Counted from the first letter of the stretch, positions 54,004 to 63,065 are shown. The stretch: 64,000 nt of DNA from Chryseobacterium echinoideorum (GCF_007474535.1 NZ_VKNW01000002.1:124001-188000); one strand, 5' to 3'. Notes: generated by a model not told the origin, from the letters alone. A program made the numbers and translations.

Positions 54004-55092
54004 TTATACCATTAAATCTATTTTTTCTTCTAATTCATCATCTTTGTCAGGAAGCTGAAGCTCAGGCGTTTCATCATCTGAAAACTCATTTCTGTATACT
54101 TGGATCAGGAGCAAAGTAAATGACACCAGAATAGGACCGAAAACCAATCCCATAAATCCAAAGAGCTTCATTCCCATGATAATTCCAAAAACGGTGTTGA
54201 GCGGGTGAATATCTTCCAGTTTTTTTAGAAGCGTAAAGCGAAGAACATTATCAGTAAGACCTACTACAACCATACAGTAAGCTCCCAAACCCAATCCTGC
54301 GCCTGTATTTCCTTCTGCAATCATAAAAATACAGATCGGAACATATATAATGGCGGCTCCTACAATAGGAATCATGGAAGCAGCAGCGGTTAAAGCAAAA
54401 AGTAATATCGGGCTTGGTGCGCCAAAAATAAAGTAACCGATCAATGCAACAATTCCCTGACCCAATGCAACGACGGGAATTCCGATGGCATTTGCCATGA
54501 TCAGTTTTCTCATCTTCTCTCCAATCATGGAGACGTTTGATCTTTTTAAAGGAGCGGCAGAAGCCAGAATGCGTTCAAATAATCTTGGTCTCTCAAACAT
54601 AAAGTAGAGGATGAAATACATAGACATTACAACAGTCAAAGTATTGAGTGTTCCGCTAAGTGCTGAGGTAGAATATTTTCCGGCAAAATCTTTCAGCTTT
54701 GTCATGTTTTCTTTGCTCAGGATATCAAAATTTGTTTTAGAATAAACAAAATCATGAATCTTATCAATAAAAATATTGAACTTTTCCATGTACGCCTGTG
54801 CGTTTCCCAGCTTTTCGATCAGTAAATCAGCAATGAAATAAATTGGAAGAATAATGATAATCAAACTTGCGAACATCAATGCCAGAGAAGACGCCCAAGG
54901 TTTCCATTTTCGTTCTTCCTGAAGATAAAAGTTGTATTTCCTGCACACTACATAAATAGTAATTGCTCCCAAAACAGAGGGAATAAATAAAGCGAGATTA
55001 AAGCAGATAAGAGCTGCTAAAATCAAAATAATTGCAAGAAGAGATACCTGTTTTATTTTGATACTGCTAATTTGATTTTCTTTATGTAACAT
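54004..55092 (-). CDS. AI-2E family transporter
   Basis: 362 residues with about eight membrane segments (YdiK/PerM/TqsA-like). Typical late-half segments are PLKRSNVSMIGEKMRKL and the GxxxG-rich PIVGAAIIYVPICIFMIAEG. Members export small molecules or act as sodium/proton antiporters; AI-2 export is only one case. The ATG follows the stop of the upstream membrane protein with no gap (TAAATG). Confidence 0.88.
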   Translation of the reverse strand: MLHKENQISSIKIKQVSLLAIILILAALICFNLALFIPSVLGAITIYVVCRKYNFYLQEERKWKPWASSLALMFASLIIIILPIYFIADLLIEKLGNAQAYMEKFNIFIDKIHDFVYSKTNFDILSKENMTKLKDFAGKYSTSALSGTLNTLTVVMSMYFILYFMFERPRLFERILASAAPLKRSNVSMIGEKMRKLIMANAIGIPVVALGQGIVALIGYFIFGAPSPILLFALTAAASMIPIVGAAIIYVPICIFMIAEGNTGAGLGLGAYCMVVVGLTDNVLRFTLLKKLEDIHPLNTVFGIIMGMKLFGFMGLVFGPILVSFTLLLIQVYRNEFSDDETPELQLPDKDDELEEKIDLMV

Positions 55093-55824
55093 TTAGCGAT
55101 TGATTATTTGTCTTGGTTTTCCTAAAAATGCACAGTAAGTGGAATACATTACTATGTTGATGAATGGTAAACTAAAAATTATACCAACACAGCATAAAAG
55201 TATTCCTGAAAGACTGATTATTCCTCCCAGTAATGCCGTGAGTAAAAAAACAGCGTAATTCTCCTTAGCAATATTAAATGTTTTGTTGAGAGCATCCATT
55301 GCAGTGGCATTTTCAAATAATAAAATAGGATATCCCATTAAAAATAAAGGATATACAAAAAGAAAAGGAAGCCCACAAAGCGATAAGGATACTAAATAAA
55401 TGATAAAAGTGATAAGTCCGTAAAGCAATATATTGCCAAGATTTTGGCGATAACCAATAAAAAGATCAGAAAACTGAATTGGAATTTTTGTGTTAAATTT
55501 ATTAGTTATGTAGATTAAACCTACCGTAAGCGGTGCAAGCAGAATACTCCAAAGTCCCGAAAAAGAGTAGTAAACCCGGGATTCAGGTCTTTGCCAAATC
55601 GGAGAATTAGAAGAAAATTCACCGAAATTTTCATAATCGAAATCCTGCCATACCGTGAATCCTGTTAAAGATTGGATAATGCTGTCGCCAATGATATAAA
55701 TAATCATGTATAAGAAGACGTACAAAAATACCCCCTTATACATTTCGAAAGCATGAGAGATGATAGAGCCGGTTTCTTTTGCAGGAACCGAACCCTGCTC
55801 ATCAAATTCGTTAAATTCTGACAT
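55093..55824 (-). CDS. Multi-pass membrane protein (paralogue family)
   Basis: 243 residues with about six membrane segments. The N terminus (GSIISHAFEMYKGVFLY) and the end (LLCCVGIIFSLPFINIVMYS) resemble 55885-56616 and, less closely, 30524-31225. Unknown function, possibly an integral membrane protein of the DUF4013/glycerophosphodiester-membrane-domain type (guess). Own -7 element at 55848-55855; co-transcribed with the AI-2E family gene. Confidence 0.72.
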   Translation of the reverse strand: MSEFNEFDEQGSVPAKETGSIISHAFEMYKGVFLYVFLYMIIYIIGDSIIQSLTGFTVWQDFDYENFGEFSSNSPIWQRPESRVYYSFSGLWSILLAPLTVGLIYITNKFNTKIPIQFSDLFIGYRQNLGNILLYGLITFIIYLVSLSLCGLPFLFVYPLFLMGYPILLFENATAMDALNKTFNIAKENYAVFLLTALLGGIISLSGILLCCVGIIFSLPFINIVMYSTYCAFLGKPRQIINR

Positions 55825-55847
55825 AGTTTAATATTTTTATGATTACT

Positions 55848-55855
55848 CAAATTTA
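55848..55855 (-). promoter_or_regulatory. -7 promoter element of the membrane protein gene
   Basis: TAAATTTG on the minus strand, an exact TAnnTTTG match, 23 bases before the ATG at 55824. Confidence 0.5.
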
Positions 55856-55884
55856 ATTTTTTTGAGTCATTAAACCATGAAAGA

Positions 55885-56616
55885 TTAAGGATTTTCTGCT
55901 TTTTCTGAAAAAATAATCTTGTAGAGAGAATAAATCATTGCATTCCAAAAAGGAAAAGTAAAAAGTGCGCCCACAAAAAACAGCCCAAATCCGATGTATT
56001 TGAAAATGAAAGCAATCAGAATACAAACAAAAATTTCAAGGAAGTAATTTTTCATCGCTTTGAAACTTAACGAAAGTCCTTCAAAAATGGTCTTGTTCTG
56101 GAAAAACATCAGCGGAGCGATGAATAAAGTAACTGCAATCCAGAATATTGGAAAAATGATTGTTCCCAAAAGCTGAGAGTAAGGTATGATCCAAAACAGA
56201 AAATAGGAAGCATATCTGAAAAAATTAAGACCATTGTACCCGACAAACAGATCCGAAAGGCTGATCTCTTCTTTCATATCCATTTTTCTGTAAATCTGGA
56301 AAAAGCCTAAATTTAAAGGATAAAGAAAAATGACCGTTCCTAAGACAGAGTACATAAACAACCTTGAACTTTCAGTTTGCGAAAGAACCTGAGCTTTCTC
56401 CAAATAAGCTTCTGTACTTGTTTTATAGGCTTCAATCAGTGCTTGATTCTGCTCCCATATTCCGAATTTTGTGGCGAAGAAAAACAGAGAGGTGAAAAAT
56501 ATTGAAAAATAAATAATGGAAAACATCAGCTGATAGATCAGCGTCTTATTCCAGTAAAAAAAAGCCTGCTTTACTATAAAATCTATTCCCGGTTTTGATG
56601 GATAATTCTCCTGCAT
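55885..56616 (-). CDS. Multi-pass membrane protein (paralogue family)
   Basis: 243 residues, about six membrane segments, with PGIDFIVKQAFFYWNKTLIY at the N terminus and GLFFVGALFTFPFWNAMIYS at the end. Same length as its neighbour at 55093-55824 and similar in layout, so probably an ancient tandem duplicate. Function unknown. It is transcribed divergently from pabB, its -7 element lying 12 bases from that of pabB. Confidence 0.72.
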   Translation of the reverse strand: MQENYPSKPGIDFIVKQAFFYWNKTLIYQLMFSIIYFSIFFTSLFFFATKFGIWEQNQALIEAYKTSTEAYLEKAQVLSQTESSRLFMYSVLGTVIFLYPLNLGFFQIYRKMDMKEEISLSDLFVGYNGLNFFRYASYFLFWIIPYSQLLGTIIFPIFWIAVTLFIAPLMFFQNKTIFEGLSLSFKAMKNYFLEIFVCILIAFIFKYIGFGLFFVGALFTFPFWNAMIYSLYKIIFSEKAENP

Positions 56617-56630
56617 TGAAATTTTTTATG

Positions 56631-56658
56631 CAAAAGTAAACATCAATAACTATTTTTG
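56631..56658. promoter_or_regulatory. Divergent promoter pair (membrane protein / pabB)
   Basis: Two exact -7 elements: TACTTTTG on the minus strand (56638-56631) and TATTTTTG on the plus strand (56651-56658). Each promoter's upstream region overlaps the other gene's start, so they may exclude each other. The pabB ATG is only four bases after its -7 element. Confidence 0.6.
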
Positions 56659-56662
56659 CGGA

Positions 56663-57640
56663 ATGTTTTCTGTAAATACTCAAAAATTTTTGGAAATGGA
56701 CGAACTTTCGCAGCAGAAGGTTCCTTTTTTCTTTATGATTGATTTTTTAGTAGACAATATTGAAATATTGAAAGAAAATGAATTAAAAGAAAGAGGTTTG
56801 TTGGTTGATTTTCAGATCTTTTCTAATGTTTCCGGACAACATGAGTTAACTAAAAACCCCAAGTTGCATTCTTATCCGGAAACGCTTGAAAGTTTCAGAA
56901 AAGGTTTTGATTATGTTCAGAAAAACATCCGCTTAGGCAATTCCTACCTTACCAATTACACCAGAAAAACCAAAATTAAAACAAATCTTAGCCTGGAAGA
57001 GATTTTTTATCATTCCAAAGCTAAATATAAAGTGTTATATCCGGAATTTTTCGTATTTTTTTCTCCTGAAACATTTGTGAAGGTGATCAACGGAGAAATT
57101 TTTACCTATCCTATGAAGGGCACTATTGATGCTTCTGTAGAAAATGCTGCAGACGTGCTGAAAAATGATAAGAAAGAAAAAGCAGAGCATTACACAGTGG
57201 TTGATCTTTTAAGAAATGATCTCAGCAGAGTCGCAGATGATGTAAAGGTGGATAAATTTCAGTATATTGATTTTTTAAAAACCCATCAGAAAGATTTGTA
57301 TGCGATGAGTTCTGAAATTTCAGGAAAAATTAAGCCTGAATATAAAGAGAAAATCGGAAGTATGATGCAAAAACTTCTTCCGGCTGGTTCTATTCTAGGC
57401 GCACCAAAACCCAAAACACTGGAAATAATTCTCGAGGCAGAAGGCTATGATAGAGGATTTTATACAGGAATCTGCGGCTGGTTCGACGGTAAAAATCTCG
57501 ACAGCTGCGTGATGATAAGATTTATTGAAAAAGAAAATGATGCTCTTTACTTCAAAAGCGGTGGCGGAATTACCCACATGAGCAAACTGGAAGATGAGTA
57601 TCAGGAGATGAAAAATAAAATATATGTTCCAATTCATTGA
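56663..57640 (+). CDS. pabB: Aminodeoxychorismate synthase component I
   Basis: 325-residue chorismate-binding enzyme making 4-amino-4-deoxychorismate for folate. The PabB-type catalytic Lys motif reads FTYPMKGTIDAS (PIKGT type), then DLLRNDLSRVADDV, LPAGSILGAPKPKT and GFYTGICGWFDG. It is short because the usual N-terminal domain is reduced. No glutamine amidotransferase (PabA) is seen nearby. Overlaps the following gene by 17 bases. The near-leaderless start is supported by a -7 element four bases upstream. Confidence 0.92.
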   Translation: MFSVNTQKFLEMDELSQQKVPFFFMIDFLVDNIEILKENELKERGLLVDFQIFSNVSGQHELTKNPKLHSYPETLESFRKGFDYVQKNIRLGNSYLTNYTRKTKIKTNLSLEEIFYHSKAKYKVLYPEFFVFFSPETFVKVINGEIFTYPMKGTIDASVENAADVLKNDKKEKAEHYTVVDLLRNDLSRVADDVKVDKFQYIDFLKTHQKDLYAMSSEISGKIKPEYKEKIGSMMQKLLPAGSILGAPKPKTLEIILEAEGYDRGFYTGICGWFDGKNLDSCVMIRFIEKENDALYFKSGGGITHMSKLEDEYQEMKNKIYVPIH

Positions 57641-58250
57641 AAGTATCAAAGTAGAAGATCAGGAAGCTTTCCTTCTTGAGTTCCATCAGAAACGTGTAAA
57701 TCAGACCTTTGCCCATTTCGGAAAGGAAGGCTCTATTGATCTTGAGAAAATTTTTAAAGACCTCAATCACGATGAAGATGGTTTGTATAAATTAAAAATC
57801 ACTTATGATTTAGACAAACATTTTCGTACAATGATGATTCCTTATGCTATTCCGGAAATTCATAGTTTTCAGTTGGTTGAAAATAATACTTACGATTATT
57901 CATTCAAATTTGAAGACCGGAAAGAACTGGAAAAAATGAAGATGAAATCTAAAGCTGAAGAAATTATTATTGTAAAGAATAATCATATTACAGATACTTC
58001 TTTTTCTAATATTCTTTTTCAGAAAGGTAAAGAATGGTTTACACCGGCTACTTATCTTTTAAACGGTGTACAAAGACAGAATCTTCTGAAAAAAAAGAAA
58101 ATCAAAGAGATGGAAATTACCCTTCAGAATATTAAGGAGTTTTCTCATTTTCAGTTGATTAATGCGTTGAATGACTTTGATGACATGTTCATCTATCCGA
58201 TTCACAAAATCAGCAATCTTCCGGGAAACAATGATTATTTGGATTTTTAA
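57624..58250 (+). CDS. pabC: Aminotransferase class IV, probable 4-amino-4-deoxychorismate lyase
   Basis: 208 residues of the PLP-dependent class IV fold. It probably releases pyruvate from aminodeoxychorismate to give p-aminobenzoate. Recognisable parts are IIIVKNNHITDTSFSNILF and WFTPATYLLNGVQRQNLL. The usual PLP lysine is expected near MKSKAEEIII. Overlap with pabB and the shared pathway support the call; the product could also be a related lyase. Confidence 0.82.
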   Translation: MFQFIESIKVEDQEAFLLEFHQKRVNQTFAHFGKEGSIDLEKIFKDLNHDEDGLYKLKITYDLDKHFRTMMIPYAIPEIHSFQLVENNTYDYSFKFEDRKELEKMKMKSKAEEIIIVKNNHITDTSFSNILFQKGKEWFTPATYLLNGVQRQNLLKKKKIKEMEITLQNIKEFSHFQLINALNDFDDMFIYPIHKISNLPGNNDYLDF

Positions 58251-58260
58251 TTAAATTGTT

Positions 58261-58905
58261 TCAGCACAGGTGATGTTTCATTGCAAAAAGTACAAGACCT
58301 ACTCTGTTTTTTATTTCTAATTTAATGAAAACAGAATCTCTGTAACCGTCAATTGTTTTCGGGCTTACAAACATTTTGTCGGCAATTTCTTTATAAGTAA
58401 GTTCGCTGCATGCCCACTTAATAAATTCGAGTTCTCTTCCTCTCAGTTCTGAAAGTAAAGATTCGGTTTTGAGGTCTTCGGTTTTCACTTTTAATAATTT
58501 TTGAGCAACAAAATCAGTATAAAAACTGCCTTTTTCGTACACCGTATCAATTGCCTGAAATAAAATAGAAGGCTGCATATCTTTCAGCAAATACCCTTTG
58601 GCTCCTGCTTTCAGCATTTTGATCAGGATTTTTTCATCATCTTCCATAGTCAGAGCAATGACTTTGATTTCCGGATGATTTGTAGAGAGCCATTCGGTGG
58701 TTTCAATCCCGTTTTTAAAAGGCATATTAATATCCATCAACACAACAGCAGGAAATTCTTCTGTTTTTTGCAATGCTTCAATAAAATCTTCACCGTTTGG
58801 CTTATTCATCACAACGCGGTAATTGGGATTTTCCACAATCATATTTTCTAATGCTTTAGACATCAGGGTATGATCGTCTACAATAGCAATGGGGATTGTT
58901 TTCAT
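58261..58905 (-). CDS. LuxR-type response regulator
   Basis: 214 residues: receiver domain with Asp10-Asp11 (VDDHTLM), phosphoacceptor Asp58 (VVLMDINMPFKNG) and LKAGAKGYLLKD, then a NarL/FixJ-type HTH (LTYKEIADKMFVSPKTIDGY). Partner of the histidine kinase just upstream (21 bases). Target genes are unknown. Last gene of a four-gene operon; convergent with pabC. Confidence 0.93.
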   Translation of the reverse strand: MKTIPIAIVDDHTLMSKALENMIVENPNYRVVMNKPNGEDFIEALQKTEEFPAVVLMDINMPFKNGIETTEWLSTNHPEIKVIALTMEDDEKILIKMLKAGAKGYLLKDMQPSILFQAIDTVYEKGSFYTDFVAQKLLKVKTEDLKTESLLSELRGRELEFIKWACSELTYKEIADKMFVSPKTIDGYRDSVFIKLEIKNRVGLVLFAMKHHLC

Positions 58906-58926
58906 AGGTAGCTTTTTAGGGTGTAA

Positions 58927-59691
58927 TTAGTTTTTGTGATAAATGATAGTTGTCTGCGTTCCTTTTTCTAATTGGGAAGTAATGGAAAAATCTGCATAAA
59001 TTATTTTTGCACGTAGCTGCATGTTTTTTAGTCCTGATCCGTCATTTTCTGTGGTGGTATCAAACCCTTTTCCGTTATCTGATATAGTAACGAAAAGATT
59101 TTCCGGTGTTTCATCAATAAGAATTTCTACGTTTTTAGCGTTTGAATGTTTCAAAATATTGTTAATACTTTCCTGAATGATTCTGAAAAGAATCAAGCCG
59201 TGCTTCGGAGAAATATCAATGTCGTGCTTTTGCGAAATGATTTCTATGTCCAAAAGTCTCAGTTTTCTGATTTTTAGAACCTCGCGTTCCAGAGATTCCA
59301 TCAATCCGAAATGGATAACCTGCTCCGTAATCAATGTTTTTGATAAATTTCTAATGTCCTGAATGCACTCGCCCAGCAATTCGCTCAACTCTGTAAGTTC
59401 TTCTTTCTCCGAAGTATTTATTTTGCTGATGAGCTGGTTCTGTCTTAGCCTCACTACCGAAAGTTTTTGTCCCAGATCATCATGAAGTTCCTGACCGATG
59501 TAATTGAGTGTCTGTTCTTTAATTTCAATCTGAGAAGTCGTCAATTCTTTTTCAAAACGCATGTCTTTCTCTTTTTGCTGAATCAGCAAGGTGGTTTTTT
59601 TTTTAAGAAATATTACATAAACGAAAATCATCGTCAGAACTACGATTAGCAAGGTAATGGTAAAAATGATAACCAGATTATTCTGTTCCAT
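58927..59691 (-). CDS. NarL-class sensor histidine kinase
   Basis: 254 residues. One N-terminal membrane segment (VIIFTITLLIVVLTMIFVYV) and no sizeable periplasmic domain. A coiled coil leads to HisKA_3 with the phosphoacceptor in GQELHDDLGQ (His70), then HATPase_c with ISDNGKGFD and GSGLKNM. Because it has no sensor domain, it probably senses through its neighbour membrane protein or the membrane itself. In one operon with the response regulator. Confidence 0.93.
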   Translation of the reverse strand: MEQNNLVIIFTITLLIVVLTMIFVYVIFLKKKTTLLIQQKEKDMRFEKELTTSQIEIKEQTLNYIGQELHDDLGQKLSVVRLRQNQLISKINTSEKEELTELSELLGECIQDIRNLSKTLITEQVIHFGLMESLEREVLKIRKLRLLDIEIISQKHDIDISPKHGLILFRIIQESINNILKHSNAKNVEILIDETPENLFVTISDNGKGFDTTTENDGSGLKNMQLRAKIIYADFSITSQLEKGTQTTIIYHKN

Positions 59692-59707
59692 ACGATGATT
59701 TGATTAT

Positions 59708-60346
59708 TTATATTTTTTCCGGTTTATTCAGAATCAGACCCAAAATGATAATAGCGTTATTGATAAGATTTAATAAAAATAGAATAAAAAAATAAATGTT
59801 CATAGAAACTGTAGTACGAAAGAAAAATATGGGAATGATTCCGATATAAAAAATGAGACAGGCAACGGAAATCCAGAATGGCAGATAGTTTTTTATCCTG
59901 AATATTTTATCAGAATTGAAGGTTTGATATAAAAACAGGATCACCGAAAAAGTGAGCAAAAGAATATTAACATAAAAAATGCTGAAGGAAAAATGCTTGA
60001 AAAAATCCGGATTAAAATAAATCATTACCCCAATATTTATCCAGAAAATCATCAGAAATAATAGTTGTATCTTTTTGAGAACAGGAATATAAAATAGGCG
60101 GTAATAATATAATAAATAAAGAAAAAAAGCACCGAAAACGCCTAAGATATAAAAGGTATCGGTTGGTTTTTTTGTTGCTCTAAAATAGAAATAGCAAAAA
60201 AGATCTATGACAGCAAGCAATATAAATCCGGAAAAAAAATATACGTTTACTTTCTGGATTTTTTTGTAATTCCAGAAAATCATCATCAGAACGATCACCA
60301 GAATGATCATTGATACTTTTTTGCTGATTTCTACATCCCAATTCAT
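59708..60346 (-). CDS. Seven-segment membrane protein beside the two-component pair
   Basis: 212 residues, about seven predicted membrane segments, no recognised family and no kinase motif. It lies 16 bases upstream of the histidine kinase in the same operon. The kinase lacks its own sensor domain, so this could be a signal-input membrane partner, although that is inference from context. Confidence 0.62.
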   Translation of the reverse strand: MNWDVEISKKVSMIILVIVLMMIFWNYKKIQKVNVYFFSGFILLAVIDLFCYFYFRATKKPTDTFYILGVFGAFFLYLLYYYRLFYIPVLKKIQLLFLMIFWINIGVMIYFNPDFFKHFSFSIFYVNILLLTFSVILFLYQTFNSDKIFRIKNYLPFWISVACLIFYIGIIPIFFFRTTVSMNIYFFILFLLNLINNAIIILGLILNKPEKI

Positions 60347-60357
60347 TTGCTTACTTT

Positions 60358-60918
60358 TTAGTTCATGGAATTGGTCAAAGAGTTGGGTGGCGGCGCAAGA
60401 TTGGTCATGTTCAATGGCTGAATAGACTGAATGTCTTCATTTTCGTCCATCGTTTGTACTCTTTTAAGGGCTTTGTTGTTTTCTTTTTCCGCTTTTGCAG
60501 TCGGCATTAGAAAAACGGTTTGGTAACCTGCGTACTCAGGTTTTGCCATTTTACCTGCAGGATGATTTTCCGGATATTTTCCCAAATAAATTCTTATTCC
60601 GGGATCTTTCAGATTTTGTTTTTTAGCATTTTCTTTTACGTATTTGATGTAGCCTTCCATATCTTCCAGAGAAAACCAGTACCAACGGGAATCGGGATTT
60701 CCGTTTCTGGATTGGGCAAGAATCTGGTTGTTGGTTCTGGAGTATTCGTCAAACAAAACTCTGCTTTCTTCATAGGTAATCAGCTTCTTTTTGTAGCTGT
60801 CACTTACGGGTTCTTCCGGCGGAGGGGGAGTACATCTTACGGTAATGACTGCAATAAAAGCAAGTACAATCAGACTCAAAATTGAACCTGAATTTCTGAA
60901 CAAAAATTTAGTTTTCAT
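60358..60918 (-). CDS. Exported or lipoprotein-like hypothetical protein
   Basis: 186 residues with one N-terminal hydrophobic segment (SILSLIVLAFIAVITV) then Arg-Cys29-Thr-Pro-rich. The Cys is preceded by Arg, an imperfect lipobox, so lipidation is uncertain. The mature part (RWYWFSLEDMEGYIKYVKEN, then GIRIYLGKYPENH) is not recognised. First gene of the four-gene operon with the two-component pair; -7 element at 60946-60953. Confidence 0.6.
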   Translation of the reverse strand: MKTKFLFRNSGSILSLIVLAFIAVITVRCTPPPPEEPVSDSYKKKLITYEESRVLFDEYSRTNNQILAQSRNGNPDSRWYWFSLEDMEGYIKYVKENAKKQNLKDPGIRIYLGKYPENHPAGKMAKPEYAGYQTVFLMPTAKAEKENNKALKRVQTMDENEDIQSIQPLNMTNLAPPPNSLTNSMN

Positions 60919-60945
60919 GTTTTACTATTTTATAAGGTTGTGTAA

Positions 60946-60953
60946 CAAAGTTA
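60946..60953 (-). promoter_or_regulatory. -7 promoter element of the two-component operon
   Basis: TAACTTTG on the minus strand, an exact TAnnTTTG match, 27 bases before ATG 60918. Confidence 0.5.
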
Positions 60954-61022
60954 GTTATATGCTTCCTTACAAAAAAGGGGTAAAACACCGTTTTTTAATC
61001 CAAAAAAAATATCGAAGCAATA

Positions 61023-63014
61023 TTATCCTTTCAAAGCAGCAATCTCATCACGCAATTTGGCAGCTTTTATAAAATCTAAATTTTTAGCGGCAGCTTCCAT
61101 TTCTTTCTGCTTCTGAGTGATAATTTTCTCTACATCTTCAGATGAATAATTGGCTTTAGTTTCTGCAACTTTCTGCACAATTTCTTTCTGGGTATATCTT
61201 TCATCAGGGAAATCCTTGCTTCTTCCTACCAGATTTTCGGATATCTTTTTATTTAATGCAGTCGGAACTTTGCCATGTTCCTCGTTGTATGCTATTTGTT
61301 TAGCCCGGCGATATTCTGTTTCATCCAGGGTATTCTGCATAGATTTCGTAATTTTATCAGCGTACATGATGGCTCTTCCGTTCACATTTCTCGCTGCACG
61401 TCCTACAGTCTGAATCATAGATCTTCGACTTCTGAGCATTCCTTCCTTATCTGCATCTAAAATGGCAACCAATGAAACTTCGGGTAAATCTAAGCCTTCT
61501 CTCAATAAGTTTACTCCAATTAAAACATCAAACAATCCTAAACGAAGATCCTGCATAATCTGAATACGCTCAAGAGTTTCTACGTCAGAGTGAATATATC
61601 TTGTTCTGATTCCGAATTTTGTGAAATATTTGGTGAGTTCTTCTGCCATTTTTTTGGTTAAAGTAGTCACAAGAACACGTTCGTCAATCTCTGCACGTTT
61701 CCGGATTTCTTCCATTAAATCATCAATCTGATTGACAGTCGGACGAATTTCAATAATAGGATCTAAAAGTCCGGTAGGACGAATAATCTGTTCAATGTAT
61801 TCCCCTCCGGTTTTTTCAAGCTCATAATCTGCAGGAGTTGCCGAGACGTAAATAACCTGATTTTGAATCGCTTCAAATTCTTCAAATTTCAAAGGCCGGT
61901 TATCCATTGCAGCCGGAAGACGAAATCCGTACTCTACTAAAGCTTCTTTACGGCTTCTGTCGCCGCCATACATAGCATGAACCTGCGGAACGGTAACGTG
62001 GCTTTCATCTATTACCATTAGAAAATCTTTAGGGAAATAATCTAAAAGGCAGAATGGTCGTGATCCGGGAATTCTTCCGTCCAGATATCGGGAATAATTT
62101 TCAATTCCTGAGCAATAACCCAGTTCTTTAATCATTTCAAGATCAAGCTCGGTACGTTCCTGAAGTCTTTTTGCTTCAAGCGGTTTTTCGATAGAACCGA
62201 AAAAATCAACTTGTTTTACCAGATCGTCCTGTATGTTTCTTATCGCTCCGTTTAATGTTTCTTTTGAGGTCACAAAAAGATTGGCAGGATAAATCTGAAT
62301 CTGTTCAAAATTGGACGTTACATTTCCTGAAACCGGATCAAAACTTTGGATTTTTTCTATTTCGTCACCAAAAAACTGAATTCTTACTCCGTTATCCGCA
62401 TATGCCGGAAAAACATCTACTACATCGCCTTTTACCCTGAATGTACCTCTTTGGAAGTCTCCTAAGGTTCTGGAATATAGCGCATTAACTAAAGAGTGGA
62501 GTAGGGATGTTCTTGTGGTTTTTTCACCAATAGCCAGTGAAATCAAAGATTTATGAAATTCTGACGGATTTCCGATACCGTAAATACATGAAACTGAGGC
62601 TACAATCAGTACATCTCTTCTTCCTGAAAGCAAACTTGCAGTGGCTGAAAGTCTTAATTTTTCAACCTCTTCGTTGATGCTGAGATCTTTTTCTATATAA
62701 GTTCCCGAACTTGCAATATAGGCTTCAGGCTGATAATAGTCGTAATAACTCACGAAATACTCTACTGCGTTTTCAGGGAAAAATTCTTTGAACTCCATAA
62801 AAAGCTGGGCGGCCAAAGTCTTATTGTGTGCCAAAACCAAAGTCGGTTTCTGTACATTATTCACTACATTAGCAATAGTAAAAGTTTTTCCCGAACCTGT
62901 TACCCCAAGTAAAGTCTGATATTTTTCACCGATTTCGACCCCTTTTGTCAGTTTTTCAATAGCGGTAGGCTGATCTCCGGTTGGTTTGTATTCTGATTGA
63001 AGATTGAATTTCAT
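61023..63014 (-). CDS. uvrB: Excinuclease ABC subunit B
   Basis: 663-residue nucleotide-excision-repair helicase. Walker A GVTGSGKTFT, the beta-hairpin region YYDYYQPEAYIASSGTYIEK, DESHVT box, and helicase motifs GVNLLREGLDLPEV and QTVGRAARN. The C terminus holds the UVR motif (NLDFIKAAKLRDEIAALK) that contacts UvrC. Normal length. The ATG is four bases after a -7 element, so the mRNA is probably leaderless. Confidence 0.98.
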   Translation of the reverse strand: MKFNLQSEYKPTGDQPTAIEKLTKGVEIGEKYQTLLGVTGSGKTFTIANVVNNVQKPTLVLAHNKTLAAQLFMEFKEFFPENAVEYFVSYYDYYQPEAYIASSGTYIEKDLSINEEVEKLRLSATASLLSGRRDVLIVASVSCIYGIGNPSEFHKSLISLAIGEKTTRTSLLHSLVNALYSRTLGDFQRGTFRVKGDVVDVFPAYADNGVRIQFFGDEIEKIQSFDPVSGNVTSNFEQIQIYPANLFVTSKETLNGAIRNIQDDLVKQVDFFGSIEKPLEAKRLQERTELDLEMIKELGYCSGIENYSRYLDGRIPGSRPFCLLDYFPKDFLMVIDESHVTVPQVHAMYGGDRSRKEALVEYGFRLPAAMDNRPLKFEEFEAIQNQVIYVSATPADYELEKTGGEYIEQIIRPTGLLDPIIEIRPTVNQIDDLMEEIRKRAEIDERVLVTTLTKKMAEELTKYFTKFGIRTRYIHSDVETLERIQIMQDLRLGLFDVLIGVNLLREGLDLPEVSLVAILDADKEGMLRSRRSMIQTVGRAARNVNGRAIMYADKITKSMQNTLDETEYRRAKQIAYNEEHGKVPTALNKKISENLVGRSKDFPDERYTQKEIVQKVAETKANYSSEDVEKIITQKQKEMEAAAKNLDFIKAAKLRDEIAALKG

Positions 63015-63018
63015 ACAA

Positions 63019-63026
63019 CAAATTTA
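63019..63026 (-). promoter_or_regulatory. -7 promoter element of uvrB
   Basis: TAAATTTG on the minus strand, an exact TAnnTTTG match, only four bases upstream of the uvrB ATG at 63014. Confidence 0.55.
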
Positions 63027-63031
63027 GGAAA

Positions 63032-63055
63032 TAAAAAAGAGTTCGAATCGGACTC
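63032..63055 (-). terminator. Terminator after the M56 peptidase-like gene
   Basis: On the minus strand GAGTCCG pairs with CGAACTC (one G-T pair, 63049-63055 with 63039-63045), followed by TTTTTTAT. It directly precedes the uvrB promoter. Confidence 0.75.
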
Positions 63056-63065
63056 CTCAATATAA

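Noticed and set aside
60955..61022. Terminator after uvrB
   Set aside because: Only a 5-bp AATAT/ATATT stem is possible on the minus strand, although followed by T residues; too weak to call.
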